This document shows positions 59,295-64,000 of a stretch of DNA of 64,000 bases, piece after piece; the stretch's first letter is position 1, and the number at the start of each line of letters is the position of its first letter. Below the pieces are notes generated by a model, which had not been told where the DNA came from, did no database searches, and was given only the letters and a program-made list of their open reading frames with translations. The DNA is taken from NCBI RefSeq assembly GCF_000498395.2, contig NZ_CP010979.1, positions 3,906,001 through 3,970,000 of the forward strand. The letters run 5' to 3'. The translations under genes were made by a program, and so were the position numbers. The DNA is from Pseudomonas putida S13.1.2 (GTDB taxonomy: Bacteria > Pseudomonadota > Gammaproteobacteria > Pseudomonadales > Pseudomonadaceae).

Positions 59295-59567
59295 ATGCCC
59301 GCCCGCGAAATCACCATTATCAACAAGCTGGGCCTGCATGCCCGGGCGGCAGCCAAGTTCGTCGGCGTGGCGGGCCGCTTCCCCTGCCAGGTGCGCGTTG
59401 GCCGCGCGCCAGACAAGCTGGTGGATGGCAAGAGCATCATGGCGGTGATGATGCTGGCGGCCGGCAAAGGCACCCAGGTGCACCTGCATACCGAAGGCGA
59501 GCAGGACAACGACGCCATGGATGCGCTGGTCGAGCTGATCAACAACTTCTTCGACGAAGGCGAATAA
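59295..59567 (+). CDS. ptsO: Nitrogen PTS phosphocarrier NPr
   Basis: HPr-like carrier between EI-Ntr and PtsN. It has 90 residues; the phosphorylated histidine is His15 in NKLGLHARAAAKF, and the later KSIMAVMMLAAGKG is the HPr signature. Last gene of rpoN-hpf-ptsN-rapZ-ptsO. ptsP is not in the window. Confidence 0.95.
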   Translation: MPAREITIINKLGLHARAAAKFVGVAGRFPCQVRVGRAPDKLVDGKSIMAVMMLAAGKGTQVHLHTEGEQDNDAMDALVELINNFFDEGE

Positions 59568-59584
59568 AAGCCAGCACGATCCTT

Positions 59585-59700
59585 GTAGGAGCGGCCTTGC
59601 GTCGCGACAGGGCTGCAAAGCAGCCCCAGGATTTGAGCAACAAGGCACAAGTTGCCGGGGCCGCTTTGCGGCCCTATCGCGACACAAGGCCGCTCCCACA
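59585..59700. repeat. REP-type inverted pair between ptsO and the ZIP gene
   Basis: TGTAGGAGCGGCCTTGCGTC...GGGCTGCAAAGCAGCCCC faces GGGGCCGCTTTGCGGCCC...GGCCGCTCCCACA across about 30 bases. It separates convergent genes. Confidence 0.85.
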
Positions 59701-59725
59701 GGGAACGCGCAAACCTGATAATGAA

Positions 59726-60619
59726 TCACGACATCGCTGTATCCATCACCATCATCAGGCAGAAGCCAATACATAGCCCCAGGCTGGCCAGACGATGATG
59801 GCCGTTGCTGCGCGATTCCGGGATGATCTCCTGGGTCACCACCAGCAGCATCGCCCCCGCCGCGCAGGCCAGACCCAGCGGCAGCAGCAGTTCGGCGACG
59901 TTTACCAGCCAGGCGCAAATCACTGCGGCCACCGGTTCGACCAAACCTGACGCTGCGCCGATCAGGAAGGCTTTGAAGCGCGCCATGCCCGCCCCGGCCA
60001 GCACCAGCGCAATCACCAGCCCCTCAGGCACGTCCTGCAACGCAATGCCCATGGCCAGGCTGTCGGCGTCGGCCATGCCACCACCGGCCGACACACCGAT
60101 GGCCATGCCTTCGGGGATGTTGTGCGCAATGATGGCAATGACAAACAGCCAGATACGCGCAGCAATCACCGGCTGATTGCCGGTGCCGACCAGCGCTTCC
60201 GGGGAGGCGCCAGACACCTTGAGGTCAACCAGAAACAGGCACAGCGCACCGAACAACAAGCCAAAGCTGATCAGGCCACCCGCACCCCAAGGGCTGAAAC
60301 CGATGGACTGGGCCGCGTCCAGGCCCGGAATGATCAGGGAAAACGCGGTGGCTGCCAGCATTACACCGGCGCCGAAGCCCAACAGCGTGTCGGCCAGCGC
60401 CACCGGCATGTTGCGAATGACCAGTACCGGTACCGCCCCCAGCGCCGTCCCCAGTGCGCACAATGCGCCGCCCTCCAGGGCGCGCAACATGCGTGGCTCC
60501 AGGTCCAGCCAGGCAAGGCCGCGCGCTACCAACAGCGCAGTGCCCGCCAGCAAAAGCAAAGTCCCAAGCGCCAGACGAAACAGGCGCACACTGCTGACAG
60601 ACATCACTTCAGAGCGCAT
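59726..60619 (-). CDS. ZIP family divalent metal transporter
   Basis: Inner-membrane transporter of zinc, iron or manganese type. About 297 residues from ATG 60619; a GTG at 60634 overlapping the sodA stop as GTGA would add five. Seven to eight hydrophobic segments. The ZIP metal site is visible in IAHNIPEGMAIGVSAGGGMAD (helix IV) and DVPEGLVIALVLAGAG (helix V). It lies directly after sodA, so may supply metal for the enzyme, an inference from position. Confidence 0.88.
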   Translation of the reverse strand: MRSEVMSVSSVRLFRLALGTLLLLAGTALLVARGLAWLDLEPRMLRALEGGALCALGTALGAVPVLVIRNMPVALADTLLGFGAGVMLAATAFSLIIPGLDAAQSIGFSPWGAGGLISFGLLFGALCLFLVDLKVSGASPEALVGTGNQPVIAARIWLFVIAIIAHNIPEGMAIGVSAGGGMADADSLAMGIALQDVPEGLVIALVLAGAGMARFKAFLIGAASGLVEPVAAVICAWLVNVAELLLPLGLACAAGAMLLVVTQEIIPESRSNGHHRLASLGLCIGFCLMMVMDTAMS

Positions 60620-60630
60620 ACCGGTCCGAC

Positions 60631-61242
60631 TCACTTCAGGGCTTCAACGTAACGACGTTCCACTTCCGCCCAGTCAATGACGTTGTAGAAAGCACCGATG
60701 TATTCCGGACGACGGTTCTGGTACTTCAGGTAGTAGGCATGCTCCCACACGTCCAGGCCGAGGATCGGCGTATTGCCGTGCATCAGCGGGCTGTCCTGGT
60801 TACCGCTGCTTTCCACCACCAGGGTTTTCTGCGGGGTCACGCTGAGCCAGGCCCAGCCGCTGCCAAAGCGGGTCAGCGCTGCTTTGGTGAAGGCATCCTT
60901 GAAGGCATCGAAACCGCCCAGTTGCGCCGAGATGGCCTGCGCCAGCTGGCCCTGTGGCTCACCGCCGCCCTGGGGAGACATTACGGTCCAGAACAGGCTG
61001 TGGTTGGCGTGGCCGCCGCCATGGTTGGTGACCGCACCGCGCAGGTTTTCCGGCAGTTGCTTGACCGCACCGACCAGTTTTTCCACCGGCCACTCGGCCC
61101 ACTCGGTGCCTTCGATGGCGGCATTGAGGCCGTTGACGTAGGTCTGATGGTGCTTGCTGTGGTGGATCTCCATGGTCTGGGCGTCGATGTGCGGCTCCAG
61201 CGCATCGTAGGCGTAAGGCAAAGCAGGCAAGGTATGGGGCAT
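60631..61242 (-). CDS. sodA: Superoxide dismutase, manganese type
   Basis: Converts superoxide to peroxide and oxygen. ATG 61242 gives MPHTLPALPYAYDALEPHIDA and 203 residues. The metal ligands are in MEIHHSKHH, GGGHANHSLFW and LDVWEHAYY. The glutamine in SGNQDSPL, in the C-terminal domain, marks the Mn form; Fe enzymes place it in the N-terminal domain. It follows orfX by 1 base in the fagA-fumC-orfX-sodA unit headed by a Fur box, the arrangement known for P. aeruginosa sodM. Confidence 0.94.
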   Translation of the reverse strand: MPHTLPALPYAYDALEPHIDAQTMEIHHSKHHQTYVNGLNAAIEGTEWAEWPVEKLVGAVKQLPENLRGAVTNHGGGHANHSLFWTVMSPQGGGEPQGQLAQAISAQLGGFDAFKDAFTKAALTRFGSGWAWLSVTPQKTLVVESSGNQDSPLMHGNTPILGLDVWEHAYYLKYQNRRPEYIGAFYNVIDWAEVERRYVEALK

Positions 61243-61243
61243 G

Positions 61244-61705
61244 TCAGTGAACTCCGTAAGCATGGGTTCCAGGCGCCACATCCGGCTGGGCAGCGAGTTC
61301 GCTGGCTCCGGCACTGTGGCGGTTGAGCAGGCGCTCGGTTCGCGGGTACTGGCCGTACTCGGCGATGAAATTCAGCAGTTCGGTGTAGGTTCGCCCACTG
61401 TGGCGCAGGGCAGCGTCACGCAGCTCCTGGGGCAAGCGCGCCTCCTGGCTGGCCTGCAGCAGCCGCTGGTGGGCGGCGCACAGGTAGTCGGCGCTCTCGT
61501 GCGGCTGATTCAGGCGCAGGTGCAGGTCGGCCAGGTTGTGGTGGGCGATGACGAACACGGCCACCGCTTCGTCGACGTCATGCCAGCGCTCGAACAGCAC
61601 CTGGGCCAGCGCCAGGGCTTGCAGGTAGTGTTCCCGGGCGTCGACCAGCTCGCCTTGTTCGAACAGGCGGTTGGCGGTTTCCGTGGTGCGTTTCCAGTGC
61701 TGCAT
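61244..61705 (-). CDS. OrfX-like helical protein of the fumC-sodA operon
   Basis: A 153-residue protein of unknown function beginning MQHWKRTTETANRLFEQGELVDAREHYLQALALAQVLFERW, which reads like a TPR-type helical repeat, with a second repeat-like stretch (VIAHHNLADLHLRLNQPHESADYLCAAH). No signal peptide or membrane segment. Located between fumC and sodA, the place of orfX in P. aeruginosa. Confidence 0.82.
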   Translation of the reverse strand: MQHWKRTTETANRLFEQGELVDAREHYLQALALAQVLFERWHDVDEAVAVFVIAHHNLADLHLRLNQPHESADYLCAAHQRLLQASQEARLPQELRDAALRHSGRTYTELLNFIAEYGQYPRTERLLNRHSAGASELAAQPDVAPGTHAYGVH

Positions 61706-61732
61706 GGTTGTCTCCTAAGCGGTGACGCAGGG

Positions 61733-63109
61733 TCAGATACCGCCGGCGGTGAGTTTTTCCGGGTCCAGCAGCGCTTCAAGCTGGTCACGCGACAGGTCGG
61801 TGTGCTCCAGCGCCACATCGATGATCGGGCGCCCCTGCTTGTAGGCGGTCTTGGCGATTTCGGCGGCCTTGAGGTAACCGATGATCGGGTTCAGCGCAGT
61901 GACCAGGATCGGGTTGCGCGCCAGGGCTTCCTTGAGCTTGTCCTCGTTGACCTTGAAGCTGGCGATGGCCTTGTCGGCCAGCAAGCGGCTGACGTTGGCC
62001 ATCAGTTCGATGCTCTCCAGCAGGTTGCGGGCGATCACCGGCAGCATCACGTTCAGCTCGAAGTTGCCGGACTGGCCAGCGACGGCGATGGTCGCGTCAT
62101 TACCGATCACCTGGGCGGCAACCATGGCAGTGGCCTCCGGAATCACCGGGTTGACCTTGCCCGGCATGATCGAAGAGCCCGGCTGCAAGCCTTGCAGCTC
62201 GATTTCGCCCAGGCCGGCCAGTGGGCCGGAGTTCATCCAGCGCAAGTCGTTGGCGATCTTCATCAGTGCCACGGCGGTGGTCTTGAGCTGGCCAGACAGC
62301 GCCACGGCGGTGTCCTGCGAGCCGATCAGCGCGAACAGGTTCTGCCCGGGCGTGAACTCCACCTGGGTCAGGCCGCTGAGCTGTCGGGCGAAACCGGCAG
62401 CGAACTGTGGGTGGGCGTTGATGCCGGTACCCACGGCAGTGCCGCCTTGGGCCAGCGCCTGCAAGCTCGGCAGGGTCGCTTCGATGTGCCCCTTGGCAGC
62501 GTTGATCTGCGCCGCCCAGCCATCCAGCACCTGGCTCATGCGCACCGGCATGGCGTCCATCAAGTGGGTGCGGCCCGTTTTCACATACTGATGCACTTGC
62601 GCCGACTTGGTCTCGATCACCTGTACCAGGTGGCTCAGGGCCGGCAGCAACTGCTCGTGCAAGGCCAGTGCAGCACTGACATGAATGGTGGTGGGGATGA
62701 TGTCGTTGCTGCTCTGGCCACAGTTGACGTGATCATTGGCATTGACAGCGTCCCCCAGCACGCGGCTGGCCAGGGTGGCAATCACCTCGTTGGCGTTCAT
62801 GTTCGAACTGGTGCCGGAACCGGTTTGGAACACATCCACCGGGAAGTGCTGGATAAAGTCTTGCGCCAGCAGTTGCTCGACTGCCTTGACGATGGCCTGG
62901 CCCTGCGCCGCAGACAGTTGCTCCAGCTCGACGTTGGCCTTGGCGGCGGCAGCTTTGGCCAGCAACAAGGCACGAATGAACTGGGCCGGCATGCGCAGGC
63001 CACTGACCGGGAAGTTGTCGACCGCGCGCTGGGTCTGGGCACCGTACAGGGCCTGGGCCGGCACCTGCAGTTCACCCATGCTGTCACGCTCGATACGGGT
63101 ATCACTCAT
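61733..63109 (-). CDS. fumC: Fumarate hydratase class II
   Basis: Iron-independent fumarase of the TCA cycle, expressed when iron is short and the Fe-S class I enzyme fails. ATG 63109 (MSDTRIERDSMGELQVPAQALYG) gives 458 residues; ATG 63112 or TTG 63115 are alternatives. The fumarase/aspartase signature GSSIMPGKVNP and the GSGTSSNMNANEV substrate loop are intact. The start overlaps the fagA 3' end, indicating coupling. Confidence 0.95.
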   Translation of the reverse strand: MSDTRIERDSMGELQVPAQALYGAQTQRAVDNFPVSGLRMPAQFIRALLLAKAAAAKANVELEQLSAAQGQAIVKAVEQLLAQDFIQHFPVDVFQTGSGTSSNMNANEVIATLASRVLGDAVNANDHVNCGQSSNDIIPTTIHVSAALALHEQLLPALSHLVQVIETKSAQVHQYVKTGRTHLMDAMPVRMSQVLDGWAAQINAAKGHIEATLPSLQALAQGGTAVGTGINAHPQFAAGFARQLSGLTQVEFTPGQNLFALIGSQDTAVALSGQLKTTAVALMKIANDLRWMNSGPLAGLGEIELQGLQPGSSIMPGKVNPVIPEATAMVAAQVIGNDATIAVAGQSGNFELNVMLPVIARNLLESIELMANVSRLLADKAIASFKVNEDKLKEALARNPILVTALNPIIGYLKAAEIAKTAYKQGRPIIDVALEHTDLSRDQLEALLDPEKLTAGGI

Positions 63110-63503
63110 CATCAAATCCTTGCATCAGTTCATCGGGAGAAATCGACGGCAGCAGACGGCAATTGGCCAACTGCAGGGCGTAGGGCTGCCAGCGCTGGTT
63201 CTGTTCGTGGCGGTCGAGGTTGCGCAGGTCCAGCAGCGGGCGCCAGGCCTGGTCCAGGCACAGGCAGCGCCAATGCCAGGGCAGCATGCGGTCGCAGGCG
63301 GTATCCAGCAGCAGGCGGAAAGAGGTCAGTGCCACCGTCCATGACGAGGTCTCGGTGCAGCACACCAGATAGCGGCCTTCGGCCAGGTAATGCTCGATCA
63401 GGCGCGGCTCGTCGGGCTCGAGCGCACAGCGGATGCGCCGGCTGAGCCAGCGCCAGTTTTCCAGGTAGGGCAATTCGCGGAGGACGGGTTTCATGAACAT
63501 CAT
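63102..63503 (-). CDS. fagA: FagA-like protein (Fur-associated gene A)
   Basis: About 130 residues, function unknown. It is named only from its place: directly after a Fur box and before fumC, where P. aeruginosa has fagA. The sequence is rich in Trp, Leu and Cys (YLVCCTETSSWTVALTSFRLLLDTACDRMLPWHWRCLCLDQAWRPLLDLRNL). The start may be ATG 63503 or ATG 63494 (MKPVLRELPYLENW). No clear ribosome site is seen. Its stop overlaps the fumC start. Confidence 0.75.
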   Translation of the reverse strand: MMFMKPVLRELPYLENWRWLSRRIRCALEPDEPRLIEHYLAEGRYLVCCTETSSWTVALTSFRLLLDTACDRMLPWHWRCLCLDQAWRPLLDLRNLDRHEQNQRWQPYALQLANCRLLPSISPDELMQGFDDE

Positions 63504-63516
63504 CGCCGGGTTACTG

Positions 63517-63535
63517 GATAATGATATTCATTATT
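63517..63535. promoter_or_regulatory. Fur box of the fagA-fumC-orfX-sodA operon
   Basis: GATAATGATATTCATTATT matches the Fur consensus GATAATGATAATCATTATC at 17 of 19 positions. It lies just upstream of the fagA start. Fe-Fur repression of this operon is known in P. aeruginosa. Confidence 0.92.
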
Positions 63536-63581
63536 AAGTGATAAACAGAATCACTTCAAGAAAAAGGTGATGAAAAAAACC

Positions 63582-63609
63582 CGGCGCAGGGGCCGGGTCT
63601 TCATTTTAT
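63582..63609. terminator. Probable terminator downstream of tldE
   Basis: ACCCGG / CCGGGT hairpin (63582-63601) with an A tract on the left and a T-rich CTTCATTTT on the right. Orientation is uncertain; it could serve tldE on the minus strand through the A tract, insulating fagA. Confidence 0.5.
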
Positions 63610-63627
63610 CGGAGCAATAACTGGCGC

Positions 63628-63736
63628 CTGTACTGGCCTCTTCGCGGGTAAACCCGCTCCCACAGGAATTTCACCAAGCCTGAGCCCGGTGCAATCTCTG
63701 TGGGAGCGGGTTTACCCGCGAAGAGGCCGGTACAGG
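63628..63736. repeat. Classic P. putida REP inverted pair
   Basis: CCTGTACTGGCCTCTTCGCG then GGTAAACCCGCTCCCACAG faces TGTGGGAGCGGGTTTACCCG then CGAAGAGGCCGGTACAGG across about 25 bases. This body (GCGGGTTTACCCGCGAAGAGGCC) is the well-known 35-base REP of P. putida KT2440 and is the strongest single species hint in the window. Confidence 0.93.
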
Positions 63737-63743
63737 TTAACAA

Positions 63744-64000
63744 TCAGCTACCAGCAACAGTCATCCGTTCGATCAGAACCGAGCCCGTATGGATGTTGCT
63801 GCGGGTTTCAAGATCGCTGCCAATCGCAACAATCTTCTGGAACATATCCTTCATATTGCCGGCAATGGTCACTTCCTGCACCGCATGCTGAATCTCGCCA
63901 TTTTCGACCCAGAAGCCAGCCGCACCACGGGAGTAATCCCCCGTCACCATGTTCAGCCCATGCCCCATCAACTCGGTCACCAGCAGCCCGCGCCCCATAC
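63744..64000 (-). CDS. pmbA: TldE/PmbA metalloprotease, C-terminal part (runs off the right edge)
   Basis: Only the last 85 or so residues are in the window: GRGLLVTELMGHGLNMVTGDYSRGAAGFWVENGEIQHAVQEVTIAGNM and an end near RMTVAGS. TELMGHG-N-TGDYSRGAAGFWVENGEI is the TldD/TldE C-terminal signature; the form here fits TldE (PmbA), which works with TldD on peptides such as microcin precursors. The start is outside the window. Confidence 0.9.
   Translation of the reverse strand, partial: MGRGLLVTELMGHGLNMVTGDYSRGAAGFWVENGEIQHAVQEVTIAGNMKDMFQKIVAIGSDLETRSNIHTGSVLIERMTVAGS

Noticed and set aside
60631..61242. Calling the superoxide dismutase the iron type (sodB)
   Set aside because: The C-terminal glutamine (GNQDS) and the operon with fumC point to the manganese form.
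61241..63445. 734-residue plus-strand frame across sodA, orfX, fumC and fagA
   Set aside because: Covers four recognisable minus-strand genes; its composition (GHLGQ/VDRA repeats) is that of an antisense shadow.

Overview
The window is 64 kb of high-GC chromosome from a Pseudomonas of the P. putida group. The evidence is the gene order (gap-edd-glk; arcDABC; gcvHP-sdaA-gcvT; lptGF-pepA-holC-valS; hisCDG-murA-mla-kds-lpt-rpoN-ptsN-ptsO; fagA-fumC-orfX-sodA), the Entner-Doudoroff genes under HexR-like sites, and many 'GTRGGAGC...' REP-type palindromes, including the classic pair carrying GCGGGTTTACCCGCGAAGAGGCC near the right end. It is almost entirely ordinary core chromosome. I see no tRNA, rRNA, prophage, insertion sequence or CRISPR array.

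Layout. 1-3420: glk (partial) and edd on the minus strand, divergent from gap, with two HexR-type operators between. 3421-9262: a Fur-box-preceded haem uptake cassette (ECF sigma, FecR-type anti-sigma, TonB-dependent receptor, haem oxygenase) and a YbaN-like membrane protein. 9242-16368: two divergent arginine/ornithine antiporter paralogues, then arcA, arcB, arcC and a DUF5064-type gene. 16524-22095: a TyrR/GcsR-type sigma-54 activator, gltS, and a convergent two-gene unit encoding an exported RidA protein and a Tat-type flavoenzyme that closely resembles the membrane L-amino acid deaminase of Proteus. 22096-28026: the glycine-cleavage/serine-deaminase operon, preceded by a -24/-12 promoter and GcsR-like sites. 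28384-44232: cspA-type gene, RDD protein, lptG/lptF, pepA, holC, valS, rlmF, HU protein, ndpA, small genes, an MFS/GntR pair and a lipoprotein phosphodiesterase. 44385-59567: histidine genes, murA, the Mla lipid-transport operon, KDO and LPS-transport genes, rpoN, hpf and the nitrogen PTS. 59726-64000: the Fur-box-preceded fagA-fumC-orfX-sodA unit with a ZIP transporter, and the 3' end of tldE/pmbA.

How it fits together. The left half is dominated by amino-acid catabolism: arginine through the deiminase pathway, glycine through the cleavage system and serine dehydratase, glutamate uptake, and a proposed periplasmic oxidative deamination of L-amino acids with RidA clearing the imine product. 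The right half is envelope biogenesis (LPS precursor, LPS export, phospholipid asymmetry, UDP-MurNAc precursor) combined with sigma-54 and the nitrogen PTS. Iron starvation is a second theme: both the haem cassette and the fumC-sodA unit start with clear Fur boxes.

The observation most worth following is the exported L-amino acid deaminase/RidA pair (19423-21408). Second is the complete sigma-54 control arrangement (activator gene, binding sites, promoter) for the glycine operon. All family calls come from reading sequence and from memory of the families; no database search was run.
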